A program made the position numbers and the translations under genes. 64,000 bases of DNA from Clostridiales bacterium (GTDB taxonomy: Bacteria; Bacillota; Clostridia; Lachnospirales; Lachnospiraceae), in the NCBI GenBank assembly GCA_019424245.1, contig JAHYZV010000008.1:1-64000 (forward strand), given 5' to 3'. The notes beneath the pieces are model-generated. The model searched no databases and had not been told where the DNA came from. It worked only from the letters and a program-made list of their open reading frames with translations. Positions within the stretch are counted from its first letter, which is position 1. Every line of letters begins with the position of its first letter. Below are positions 25,852-33,935 of the stretch, in pieces.

Positions 25852-27066
25852 ATGAACTTTCCTAATGATGAAGAATATATAATAAGGCCTCTTACAACAG
25901 ATGATGCCGAACAATATAATGCACTTTTAAGATATGCCTTTCAGGTAACAGAAGCTGAGCTTGCCGAAACTGGCTGGAAAGATGATGAGATAAAGCAGTC
26001 TAAGTTCCCGGTTCTTCAAAGAGCTGACGTTCTTGGATGCTTTGATAAGAATGAGCTTATCGCTCAGTTTGCCGTATATCCACTTGATATGAACATATAT
26101 GGCATACGTTATAATGTAGGCTTTGTAACAAGCGTATGCACATATCCTGAATACACTGGCCACGGAATTATGAAAAAACTTATGATACAGTGTCTTACAC
26201 GTATGCGTGAAGGACACAAGTCATTTGCACTGCTATACCCTTATTCAATACCTCTCTACCGCAATCTTGGCTGGGAAATCATATCTAACAAAATGACATA
26301 CACTATTAAAGACCGACAGATTCCAGAAAAGTTACACGAACCTGGATATGTACGAAGAGTATCATGGGATGATGAGGAATTTCACAAGCTTCATTCCAAA
26401 TTCGCCGAAAAAACCCATGGCTGCCTGTACCGCAACAACCTTGCATGGGAAGAATACTGGCGCTGGGATGAGGACGACACCATGGTTGCTATATATTATT
26501 CAAGGGATGATGTTCCTTATGGATATATGGTGTATATGATAAGCTCCGACATTATGCACGTTAAGGAAATGATATATCTAAACCGTGAAGCCCAGCTTGG
26601 ACTGTGGGAATATATACATGCCCACGATTCTATGATTGATGAAGTACGTGGCAACAACTATTACAGCGAACCGATAGCCTTTGAGCTTGATGACAGTGAT
26701 ATAAAGGAAACTATCAGACCTTATGCTATGGGAAGAATTATCGATATCAAGCAGTTTTTTGGAAAATATGCCATCGACCCTGATGAACCTGCATGTGTCT
26801 TTGCTTTCGATATCGAAGATGAGCTTCTTTCCTGGAATAACGGAAGATTCATTGTCATGTTCAAGGACGGGCACTGTAGTATAACAACCGGTACTCCTGA
26901 CTATACTATGAAAATGTCAATAGCCACACTTACAACTATGCTGCTTGGCTATAAAAGTGCTGAAAAGCTTTACAGTATGGAACGTATTGAAACTACCAAA
27001 GAGGCTGTGGAAAAGCTTGATGACATACTTTTCCATGCTGTACCATATGTGTCAGATTATATCTAA
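25852..27066 (+). CDS. Eis-type GNAT N-acetyltransferase
   Basis: The 404-aa protein fits the Eis group: an N-terminal GNAT domain with the acetyl-CoA pocket (VTSVCTYPEYTGHGIMKKLM, near 90-110), a second GNAT-like half, and an SCP2-like C-terminal domain (about 295-400). Eis proteins acetylate amines of varied substrates; the substrate here is unknown. The C-terminus ends in a short hydrophilic tail. AAGGA precedes ATG 25852. The gene is followed by a separate consensus promoter and attenuator-like leader, so it is probably not co-transcribed with the MATE gene. Confidence 0.88.
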   Translation: MNFPNDEEYIIRPLTTDDAEQYNALLRYAFQVTEAELAETGWKDDEIKQSKFPVLQRADVLGCFDKNELIAQFAVYPLDMNIYGIRYNVGFVTSVCTYPEYTGHGIMKKLMIQCLTRMREGHKSFALLYPYSIPLYRNLGWEIISNKMTYTIKDRQIPEKLHEPGYVRRVSWDDEEFHKLHSKFAEKTHGCLYRNNLAWEEYWRWDEDDTMVAIYYSRDDVPYGYMVYMISSDIMHVKEMIYLNREAQLGLWEYIHAHDSMIDEVRGNNYYSEPIAFELDDSDIKETIRPYAMGRIIDIKQFFGKYAIDPDEPACVFAFDIEDELLSWNNGRFIVMFKDGHCSITTGTPDYTMKMSIATLTTMLLGYKSAEKLYSMERIETTKEAVEKLDDILFHAVPYVSDYI

Positions 27067-27078
27067 TCAGATTATTGA

Positions 27079-27107
27079 TTGACAAGTGATTATCTCAATG
27101 ATATAAT
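27079..27107 (+). promoter_or_regulatory. Perfect consensus sigma-A promoter
   Basis: TTGACA at 27079-27084 and TATAAT at 27102-27107 are separated by exactly 17 bp. This is a complete consensus promoter, rare in natural sequence, and it starts a unit that runs into a strong terminator before the MATE gene. Confidence 0.88.
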
Positions 27108-27113
27108 CCGCAT

Positions 27114-27226
27114 ACATTGTTTCTACACAAAGTAAGTTTTACTACAATTTATTTATAAAACACATGTGGATTTTTCTAGATGTTTCTATTTTTCGCCACA
27201 TAGCTTACGAGCTATGTGGTTTTTTT
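27114..27226 (+). ncRNA. Leader RNA with competing stems before the MATE gene
   Basis: The transcript from the consensus promoter would be about 113 nt up to the terminator. ATGTGG at 27164-27169 can pair with CCACAT at 27196-27201, which would destroy the terminator stem, so alternative folds exist. A 31-codon frame starting at ATG 27164 (MWIFLDVSIF) runs through the terminator to TAA 27257. That arrangement fits ribosome-mediated attenuation, as known for drug-resistance genes. Alternatively it is a free small RNA. The ATG has a weak ribosome site. Confidence 0.5.
27196..27226 (+). terminator. Strong terminator/attenuator upstream of the MATE gene
   Basis: CCACATAGCT (27196-27205) pairs perfectly with AGCTATGTGG (27210-27219) with loop TACG, followed by seven T. 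It sits 106 bp before the MATE ATG on the same strand, so it can act as an attenuator. Confidence 0.9.
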
Positions 27227-27331
27227 GTGCTTATAATACTGTATTATGCTATTTTATAAGCATTAATTAAGATAAGATAACGTGATTCTTTAGAATTTTC
27301 ACCATAAAATATTAAAGAAACGAGGACTATT

Positions 27332-28657
27332 ATGGATCAGACTTACATGAAAAAACAAAACATACTAAAGCTTTTATTAACCATGGCTCTTCCCATGGTT
27401 ATATCTATGCTTGTGAATTCCCTTTACAACATTGTCGACAGTTTTTTTGTTGCTAAGATAAGTGAAAATGCCATGACTGCCATATCACTTGTATTCCCTA
27501 TGCAGAACTTTATCAACTCTGTCATGATCGGCTTTGGAATAGGTATCAATGCTGTAATAGCATTTTATATGGGAGCTTCTGATAAGGAAACCGCCGATAA
27601 AGCTGCAAGTCAGGGCTTATTCTTAAGCACTGTCCACGGAATTGTGCTGATGGCTGGCTGTATTATACTCATAAGACCATTTCTTAATATGTTTACTAAT
27701 GACCAGACTGTTATTGACCTTGGTATGAAATACTCTGTCATCGCATTTGCATTTTCACTAATGCTTGCATGGGAACTTGTATTTGAAAAAACATTTCAGG
27801 CTGTCGGACGAATGACTGTTTCTATGACCGCCATGCTCACAGGCTGCATAACCAATATTATACTTGACCCTGTACTTATATTCGGACTTGGCATATTTCC
27901 ACGTATGGAAATTGAAGGCGCTGCACTTGCAACTGGCATAGGTCAGACTGTAAGCCTTATTGTATACATTATAATATATATTGTCAGACCTATCCCTGTA
28001 CGCTTCACAAGGAAACATATGAAACCTGAGAAGGTGCTTTGCGCAAAAATGTATTCTATCGGAATACCTGCATGCCTTAATATGGCGCTTCCTTCACTGC
28101 TCATATCTGCGCTCAATGTCATACTTGCGGCATATTCACAGGTGTATGTGTTCGTGCTTGGAGTATATTATAAGCTTCAGACGTTCCTGTATCTTCCTGC
28201 AAATGGAGTTGTACAGGGGATGCGACCTCTTATAGGATACAACTATGGTGCTGGCGAAGCAAAACGTGTTAAGAAAATATATGCAACTGCAACAGGCATA
28301 GTTCTTGTTATTATGTGCATCGGAACTGCTGTATGCTTATGTATTCCTGAAACACTTATTGGATTATTTACTTCCAACGAAACAACTATATCTGCGGGAG
28401 CTGCTGCCTTAAGAATTATAAGTGCCGGATTTATTGTATCCTCTGTATCTGTCACAGCCTCCGGCGCACTTGAGGGACTTGGCAAAGGAATTCCCTCTCT
28501 TATTATATCTATATTCAGATATGTTGCTGTCATCATACCTGTAGCCTTTATTCTAAGCCGTATATACGGTGCTGTTGGCGTATGGCATTCATTCTGGATA
28601 ACAGAGATAATAACAGCAGTTATCGCTTACTTTACTTACAGGCACGCATCAAAGTAA
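27332..28657 (+). CDS. MATE family efflux transporter
   Basis: The 441-aa polytopic protein has about 12 TM helices and the MATE hallmarks: an N-terminal LTMALPMVISMLVNSLYNIVDS helix, a repeat of the fold in the second half, and the PANGVVQGMRPLIGYNYGAG segment. It is a cation-coupled exporter of drugs or metabolites. CGAGGA lies before ATG 27332. Transcription probably depends on the consensus promoter and attenuator at 27079-27226, which suggests induction by a translation-affecting or structural signal. The stop codon lies inside the first copy of a 71-bp direct repeat. Confidence 0.93.
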   Translation: MDQTYMKKQNILKLLLTMALPMVISMLVNSLYNIVDSFFVAKISENAMTAISLVFPMQNFINSVMIGFGIGINAVIAFYMGASDKETADKAASQGLFLSTVHGIVLMAGCIILIRPFLNMFTNDQTVIDLGMKYSVIAFAFSLMLAWELVFEKTFQAVGRMTVSMTAMLTGCITNIILDPVLIFGLGIFPRMEIEGAALATGIGQTVSLIVYIIIYIVRPIPVRFTRKHMKPEKVLCAKMYSIGIPACLNMALPSLLISALNVILAAYSQVYVFVLGVYYKLQTFLYLPANGVVQGMRPLIGYNYGAGEAKRVKKIYATATGIVLVIMCIGTAVCLCIPETLIGLFTSNETTISAGAAALRIISAGFIVSSVSVTASGALEGLGKGIPSLIISIFRYVAVIIPVAFILSRIYGAVGVWHSFWITEIITAVIAYFTYRHASK

Positions 28658-28721
28658 ATGTCTGCTTCGCAGCCGCTTCCTTTTCTCTTGCGCTCATTAT
28701 ATCATAATTTACTCTTTATCT
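28651..28721. repeat. 71-bp direct repeat, copy 1
   Basis: 69 of 71 bases match 28801-28871. It begins AAAGTAAATGTCTGCTTCGC and overlaps the last codons of the MATE gene. On the minus strand it contains TATAAT followed by GAGCGCAAGAG. Confidence 0.9.
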
Positions 28722-28800
28722 GCCCCTATACTCACGAACCCGCGCTATCGCGCTCTTTCGTCCTGCTTCGCATGACTGTTCGTTCGTTAATGGCGCAAGA

Positions 28801-28871
28801 AAAGTAAATGTCTGCTTCGCAGCCGCTTCCTTTTCTCTTGCGCTCATTATATCGTAATTTACGCTTTATCT
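28801..28871. repeat. 71-bp direct repeat, copy 2
   Basis: Copy of 28651-28721 with two mismatches, 150 bp away. The segment between the copies contains a GCGCTATCGCGC palindrome and GGCGCAAGAAAAG, which can pair with CTTTTCTCTTGCGC inside the repeat. It lies just behind the SGNH gene stop. Confidence 0.9.
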
Positions 28872-28879
28872 CTCCACAA

Positions 28880-29512
28880 TTACGCCACATTTTCAACCCA
28901 CTCTTCCACCTTCCTTGCAAGCCTCTTATGTCCCTCATCATTAAGATGCTCTCTGTCGGCAGTGCTTGGGGATGCAACTTCTGAAGCTGCTATAAAACCA
29001 ACATTTTCCTGTGCTGCAATCTTTTTGTATACATCTGAAAGCTCTCTTGACAGGCTCACGGAAACACTGGAGAATTCAGGGTCATAGTCTGACTCCCAAA
29101 CGCCCTCACCAAGATGTATAGGCGATATTACAAGTATTTTACTATCTGGTATGTAGTTCTTTACCTGTCCGATAAGTCTTTTTACGCCCTGACCAATAAA
29201 TTCTGCTGATGCATTGTAAACAGTCTTGCAGTCGTTAGTTCCAAGCATAATTATCACTATATCAACTGGATTGTGGGTTTCCAATATAGTTGGCAGTATC
29301 TTTACACCATTTCGTCCATCTCTTAACGGGTCGTCAAATACGGTTGTCCTGCCACACAAGCCTTCCTCTATAACACGATATCCACCTTCCTTTTTATCAT
29401 TCAGACTTTCATTAAGAAGGCTTGTCCACCTTACGCCCCACTCATATCTTTTATTAGTCTTAGGGATAAGTCCCCATGTATTAGAATCTCCAAAGCATAA
29501 TATCTGTTTCAT
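28880..29512 (-). CDS. SGNH/GDSL-type esterase
   Basis: The 210-aa cytoplasmic protein has all four SGNH blocks: CFGDSNTWG (catalytic Ser), the glycine in EEGLCGRTT, GTNDCK with the asparagine, and DREHLNDEGH with the catalytic Asp/His. The size matches single-domain arylesterase or acetylesterase enzymes. It could deacetylate oligosaccharides, which would suit imported acetylated pectin fragments, but this is inference. GTG 29524 is open, but ATG 29512 follows GGTGGA and is preferred. The AAC(3)-family gene upstream lies on the same strand, 137 bp away. Confidence 0.88.
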   Translation of the reverse strand: MKQILCFGDSNTWGLIPKTNKRYEWGVRWTSLLNESLNDKKEGGYRVIEEGLCGRTTVFDDPLRDGRNGVKILPTILETHNPVDIVIIMLGTNDCKTVYNASAEFIGQGVKRLIGQVKNYIPDSKILVISPIHLGEGVWESDYDPEFSSVSVSLSRELSDVYKKIAAQENVGFIAASEVASPSTADREHLNDEGHKRLARKVEEWVENVA

Positions 29513-29648
29513 ATATTCCACCACTTTCTCTTTCTTTTAATGTATTCCTATATTTCTTATATGTTTATGTGGTTATTATATAATAAAGCATTACATATGC
29601 ATAATCCTAATAAAATATATGTAGTCATAGTTTTTTCCTATAATCAAA

Positions 29649-30467
29649 TCAATACTCTGGGATTGATAATGTATCCTTAGTTACAATACACTCTGGGTCT
29701 GGTGCAATCACATGTCTTACAACATTAAACATCCCTTTAGCATCACACAAAAGACTGTCGGCATCGCCAAACTTTACCTTTTTAACAACTCCGCTGTCAA
29801 GGAATATCTGGTTCAGCTTGACGAAATCCTCCGATATATGAGGCTGCTGTGCATTGTAATGCTTTCTTACATATACCTTCCTGCATAATTTGTTTTTATT
29901 ATCTTCATCTTCCTTAAGAAGTTCTATAACAAGCTCCATAGGCATATCCGACAGTCTGTTAGGCACATTTAACACCTCTTCAACACTATGTATATAGGTG
30001 TTTCTTTCGTGGCCGACACCTACAAGCAGCACTTTGCCGCCTGCATCCTTGAGCCTGTCATAACAGCCACCAGGAGTACATGGTGTATTATTATATTCCT
30101 CACCTGCCAGATATTCTGCAGCATTTTTCCCGTAACCTGCCATACTGTGGGTTGGATGAAGCGAACGTATAACCCCATCCCTTTTCATAAACATATTCGT
30201 AAGAAGTCCTACACATGATGGAGTTGTCTGTGGATTATATACCGGATTATCCGCATTTACAGTCTTCCATGTATGTGTTGGCAGAAGTAAAAGTCCATCC
30301 TTAAAATATTCCATCCACGCATCAAGCACAGTATCTGCACCACCATCAACCTCACCTATAGACTTCATTGATGAATGTATAAGTATAGTTTCATCACCTT
30401 TAAGTCCCATAGACTTAAGCTGATCTTTTAACTGTTGTTTATTATAATTACCTATTTTGCTATTCAT
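29649..30467 (-). CDS. Aminoglycoside 3-N-acetyltransferase family protein
   Basis: The 272-aa protein belongs to the AAC(3)/YokD fold: an N-terminal DETILIHSSMKSIG segment, LLPTHTW, the conserved HPTHSMAGYG (catalytic histidine region near 102-115), and GGKVLLVGVGHERNTYIHSVE. Family members acetylate the 3-amino group of 2-deoxystreptamine drugs; chromosomal gut homologues often have other amine substrates, so resistance should not be assumed. The start ATG 30467 has a weak ribosome site (GGAATGATTG). It may be co-transcribed with the SGNH gene. Confidence 0.88.
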   Translation of the reverse strand: MNSKIGNYNKQQLKDQLKSMGLKGDETILIHSSMKSIGEVDGGADTVLDAWMEYFKDGLLLLPTHTWKTVNADNPVYNPQTTPSCVGLLTNMFMKRDGVIRSLHPTHSMAGYGKNAAEYLAGEEYNNTPCTPGGCYDRLKDAGGKVLLVGVGHERNTYIHSVEEVLNVPNRLSDMPMELVIELLKEDEDNKNKLCRKVYVRKHYNAQQPHISEDFVKLNQIFLDSGVVKKVKFGDADSLLCDAKGMFNVVRHVIAPDPECIVTKDTLSIPEY

Positions 30468-30798
30468 ATTTTATCAATCATTCCTCTTTCTTTGTTTTAT
30501 TTTGTTCTGTTATTTCTGTTATATCAAAGGTGAATACAACAATGTGTTTATATATGTAATCCTTAAACACCCCAATCCATCAACTCTTCACAGTATACAT
30601 AAATATTGCTTTGAGGTCAAAAACTCAGTTGTAGTGTGCTATTATTACAAAATTGTTATTATTTTAACTATCTTTTATGTGCATTTTGCATAATGGTTTG
30701 TATAAATCTTTGTTGTATTATTCCATTTCAAATTATTTATTTTTATGTTATTTTACGTGATGGAAACTTATTTTATTATTTTGGGAGGTTTTTTCATA
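30468..30798. other. Divergent intergenic region upstream of the PL9 gene
   Basis: About 330 bp without a convincing gene between the AAC(3)-family gene and the secreted PL9 lyase. It is AT-rich and must hold both divergent promoters; no strong palindrome or riboswitch-like fold was recognised. Confidence 0.45.
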
Positions 30799-32322
30799 AT
30801 GTTTAAAAAAGCAAAAAAAGTATTTGCGGCTATTCTTACTTTAGCTCTTGTATGCTTTACAGCAGCTACTAGCGTATCTGTCAACGCCGCAACCAACACA
30901 TCTTGGAATTTCAAGAATTCCAGCTTTAAGAATCTTGATAAGATAACATCATCAAAGACTATTGATGGTTTAGGTCTTATCGCTACAAGTTCTAAATCAA
31001 TGCAGGTAAAAGCAGAATCTGTTACTGTTAGTGGTACAGCTTATACTTACTGCTTGGCACTTGGTGGAACTGGTTCCACATCTTACCGTGCTGTTAAGGT
31101 TCCTGTTTCAGGTTCTGATACTATAAAGGTTGTTTTAAGAAGCAGTGGAAGCTCTACACGTTCACTCGTTGTTGCTGACTCTAAGGGGAAGAAGTTAGGA
31201 ACAATGTCTGCTAACAAGAATGCTTCTTTACAAACTTATACATATTCTGGTTCTTCTGGCTATGTATATCTTTATTCTGCTAACAGCGGAATCAATATTT
31301 ATAAGATACAGGTTGATTCTAATGGTTCTGGAAATAATTCCGGCAGCTCAGGCAGTGGTTCTTCTGGAAGCTCAGGAAGCAGTTCTTCTGGTAGTTCTGG
31401 TTCAACTGTAACTGGTGATATAACTGTTAAGAATGGTGGTACCTCACTTGCAGATGCTGTTAAGAAAGCTAAATCAGGACAGACTATCGTTATTGACGGA
31501 ACTGTTAAATCTGGTGCTGTTTCTCTTCCTGCTGGTGTTAATATCGTTGGTAAGAACAATGCTACTATTGACTTTTCACAGACAAGCGGAAGTTCTGGAA
31601 GAGGTATCACAATCTCTGGTAACGGAAGCACTCTTGAGAATATAACAGTAACTAAGGCTTCTGACAACGGAATCTTTATCTCTGGTTCTAACAACATATT
31701 AAAGAACGTTGTATGCTGCTACAATGAAGATGCTGGTTTCCAGGTAAGCAACGGTGGTGCTAATAACAAGTTCTATAGCTGTACATCACATCACAATGCT
31801 GATGCCAAGGGTGAAAATGCTGACGGCTTTGCTGTAAAGCTTCATTCTGGTGAAGGTAACTACTTTGAAAACTGTATTGCTGAATATAACAGTGATGACG
31901 GATGGGATTGCTATGCTGCCCACGGTGCTGTCACACTTGTTAACTGCCAGGCAAACTACAACGGTTTATGCAATGGTATCTATGGCGATGGCAACGGTTT
32001 TAAGATGGGTGGCGTTGATAACAAGACACCTGGTGTCGCTGCACATCTTGACCCACTTAACCACACTCTTATTGGCTGTAGCGCTAAGGGCAACTATGCT
32101 AATGGTTTTGACAGAAACAACCAGAGCGGTGTTGTAACTATGAAGAACTGTGTATCAGATTCTAATAAGGGTAACAATTATCACTGGCCATTAACTGGAA
32201 AGCCATCTGCACTTGGTTACAAGGTAACATTTGGCAAGGCTGTTATCCAGGACTGCACTAACATTAATGGTAAGGTTAATATAACAGGCGCAACTCTTAA
32301 AGGCAATTGCGTTGGATTCTAG
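30799..32322 (+). CDS. Secreted pectate lyase, polysaccharide lyase family 9
   Basis: Cleaves polygalacturonate by beta-elimination outside the cell. The chosen ATG 30799 (GGGAGG upstream) begins a Sec signal peptide of about 33 aa (FKKAKKVFAAILTLALVC, cleavage near VNAA). Residues about 34-175 form a beta-sandwich-like accessory module, probably carbohydrate-binding; a glycine/serine linker (about 178-205) follows, then a right-handed beta-helix. PL9 signatures are GENADGFAVKL with the catalytic-lysine candidate, and NSDDGWD whose aspartates bind calcium. No wall anchor is present, so the enzyme is released. A perfect terminator follows. Confidence 0.9.
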   Translation: MFKKAKKVFAAILTLALVCFTAATSVSVNAATNTSWNFKNSSFKNLDKITSSKTIDGLGLIATSSKSMQVKAESVTVSGTAYTYCLALGGTGSTSYRAVKVPVSGSDTIKVVLRSSGSSTRSLVVADSKGKKLGTMSANKNASLQTYTYSGSSGYVYLYSANSGINIYKIQVDSNGSGNNSGSSGSGSSGSSGSSSSGSSGSTVTGDITVKNGGTSLADAVKKAKSGQTIVIDGTVKSGAVSLPAGVNIVGKNNATIDFSQTSGSSGRGITISGNGSTLENITVTKASDNGIFISGSNNILKNVVCCYNEDAGFQVSNGGANNKFYSCTSHHNADAKGENADGFAVKLHSGEGNYFENCIAEYNSDDGWDCYAAHGAVTLVNCQANYNGLCNGIYGDGNGFKMGGVDNKTPGVAAHLDPLNHTLIGCSAKGNYANGFDRNNQSGVVTMKNCVSDSNKGNNYHWPLTGKPSALGYKVTFGKAVIQDCTNINGKVNITGATLKGNCVGF

Positions 32323-32350
32323 AATCTATAGACTATAATAAATAGAGAAA

Positions 32351-32372
32351 GTCGGGGTCTTTTGACCCCGAC
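32351..32372 (+). terminator. Terminator of the PL9 gene; GTCGGGG palindrome, copy 2
   Basis: GTCGGGGTC (32351-32359) pairs perfectly with GACCCCGAC (32364-32372) around TTTT, followed by ATCTTTAT. It is the best copy of the palindrome family also found near 13779 and 40564. It also separates the PL9 gene from the converging MATE gene. Confidence 0.85.
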
Positions 32373-32399
32373 ATCTTTATATAATTTACATATCTTATG

Positions 32400-33743
32400 T
32401 TACTTCCTTATTTTCCTTCTTACAAACACAAGGCATATTGCCTGCATGACTATCGTCAATCCCCATGAAACTGGATATGACATAAACAAAACATACAATG
32501 ACCTGTGCTCAGGGAATACTCCATATATCCACACAAGCCTTGTTCCAACTGTTCCGATTATAGAAAGTATCATAGGAACTGCGGAATATCCAACTCCTCT
32601 CATAGAACCCGGAATCATATCCATAAGACCACATAGAAAATATGGAATGGTTGATATGGAAAGAATCTCCATACCACATTGTATTACATCTTCCTGCTTA
32701 GTATATATTCGTAGTATCTGATGTCCTAAAAGATATGAGCCGCCACCTATAACTACAGATACTATTATCGACAATATTGCACAGTTGGCAAGCACCTTAT
32801 CCATTCTTTTAAACTTACGCACACCATAATTCTGGCTTGTAAAACTCATACATGCCTGTGTAACTGAATTAACTGATACATATAAAAATCCAAGTATATT
32901 GTTGGCTGCCGTGTAACCAGCCATAGCTATTTCTCCAAATGAATTAACAGATGACTGTAACAAAACATTTGAAAAGTTAATAACTGTACTCTGTATACCT
33001 GCTGGAAGTCCTACCTTAAGTATCTGGATAAGATAATACTTCTTTATTCTAAGCTTTGATATGTATAACTTATATATGGCATCTGTCTTGCACAGACACC
33101 TTATAACGAGTACACACGAAATAAACTGCGATGTTATTGTGCCTATGGCTACACCAGCTACACCCATTTTAAATATAATTACAAGGATGAGATCTAATAC
33201 TGCATTCGCTGTACCAGCAGCTATTAAGTACATAAGCGGTCTCTTGGTATCGCCAACCGCCCTTAATATTGCTGCACCATAGTTATATAACATAAAAAAT
33301 GGCATTCCCAAAAAATATATCCTGAGATATAATGCTGCCTGCCCGATAATATCATCCGGCGTTGCAATAAGCACAAGGGATTCTCTGGCACACAATATTC
33401 CTATAACACTCATGGCGATACCACTTATTAAAGCAAGTAATATAGCTGTATGTACTGTTTCAGACATTTCCTTCGTCTTTCCTGAAGCATAGAACCGTGC
33501 AGCAAGCACATTAGCTCCAAGCGATACACCTATAAAAAGATTAGTGAATGTACATATAAGCGCTGTCGTCGAACCAACTGCTGCTAACGCCTGACTTCCT
33601 GTAAAACGTCCTACAACTATTATATCAACAGCATTAAACATAAGCTGAAGCATTCCTGATATCATAAGTGGCAGTGCAAATGATATGAGTTTGTCCATTA
33701 TTGTGCCGTTGCACATGTCTATTTCATACTTATTATTTTTCAT
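32400..33743 (-). CDS. MATE family efflux transporter (second)
   Basis: The 447-aa protein has 12 predicted TM helices and begins NNKYEIDMCNGTIMDKLISF followed by ALPLMISGMLQLMFNAVDIIVVG, the usual MATE first helix; VGLPAGIQSTVINFSNVLLQ starts the second half. It differs markedly from the MATE at 27332 and is nearer to the group with a cytoplasmic N-terminal MCNG-type lead. The substrate is unknown. ATG 33743 lies 12 nt after the ATG of the ATGGAGATAAAG ribosome site, which makes a false longer start at 33755. It lies between two pectin genes, but a transport role in that pathway is not supported. Confidence 0.93.
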   Translation of the reverse strand: MKNNKYEIDMCNGTIMDKLISFALPLMISGMLQLMFNAVDIIVVGRFTGSQALAAVGSTTALICTFTNLFIGVSLGANVLAARFYASGKTKEMSETVHTAILLALISGIAMSVIGILCARESLVLIATPDDIIGQAALYLRIYFLGMPFFMLYNYGAAILRAVGDTKRPLMYLIAAGTANAVLDLILVIIFKMGVAGVAIGTITSQFISCVLVIRCLCKTDAIYKLYISKLRIKKYYLIQILKVGLPAGIQSTVINFSNVLLQSSVNSFGEIAMAGYTAANNILGFLYVSVNSVTQACMSFTSQNYGVRKFKRMDKVLANCAILSIIVSVVIGGGSYLLGHQILRIYTKQEDVIQCGMEILSISTIPYFLCGLMDMIPGSMRGVGYSAVPMILSIIGTVGTRLVWIYGVFPEHRSLYVLFMSYPVSWGLTIVMQAICLVFVRRKIRK

Positions 33744-33879
33744 CTTTATCTCCATTCATGTATCCGAAAAACATATTTTATATTTTCATTACACACATCA
33801 CAATATTCGTTATCCATATAAAAGGGAAAGAAACAACTTCCAGATTACAGTTTTTCCTTCCCCCCATTACATTCATATG

Positions 33880-33935
33880 CTCAATAATAATATTATCAAT
33901 AATAATATCATAATAATAATATTATTATTAATTTT
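33880..33935. repeat. Low-complexity ATA/TAA run with pairing potential
   Basis: A run built from AATAAT and ATTATT units can form long AT hairpins just after the GH28 stop codon. It probably acts as a weak terminator or is a slippage product. Confidence 0.6.

Noticed and set aside
28732..28977. Minus-strand ORF across the 71-bp repeat
   Set aside because: It overlaps the SGNH coding region in another frame and reads through the duplicated noncoding segment; no family similarity.
29649..30467. Calling the AAC(3)-family gene a resistance determinant
   Set aside because: Chromosomal homologues in gut anaerobes often act on other amines, and no mobile context or partner is present.
30642..30799. 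Longer PL9 protein from ATG 30745
   Set aside because: It would place 18 hydrophobic residues before a complete signal peptide; GGGAGG points to 30799.
31299..31697. Minus-strand proline/glutamate-rich ORF
   Set aside because: It is the antisense of the glycine/serine linker and beta-helix of the PL9 lyase.
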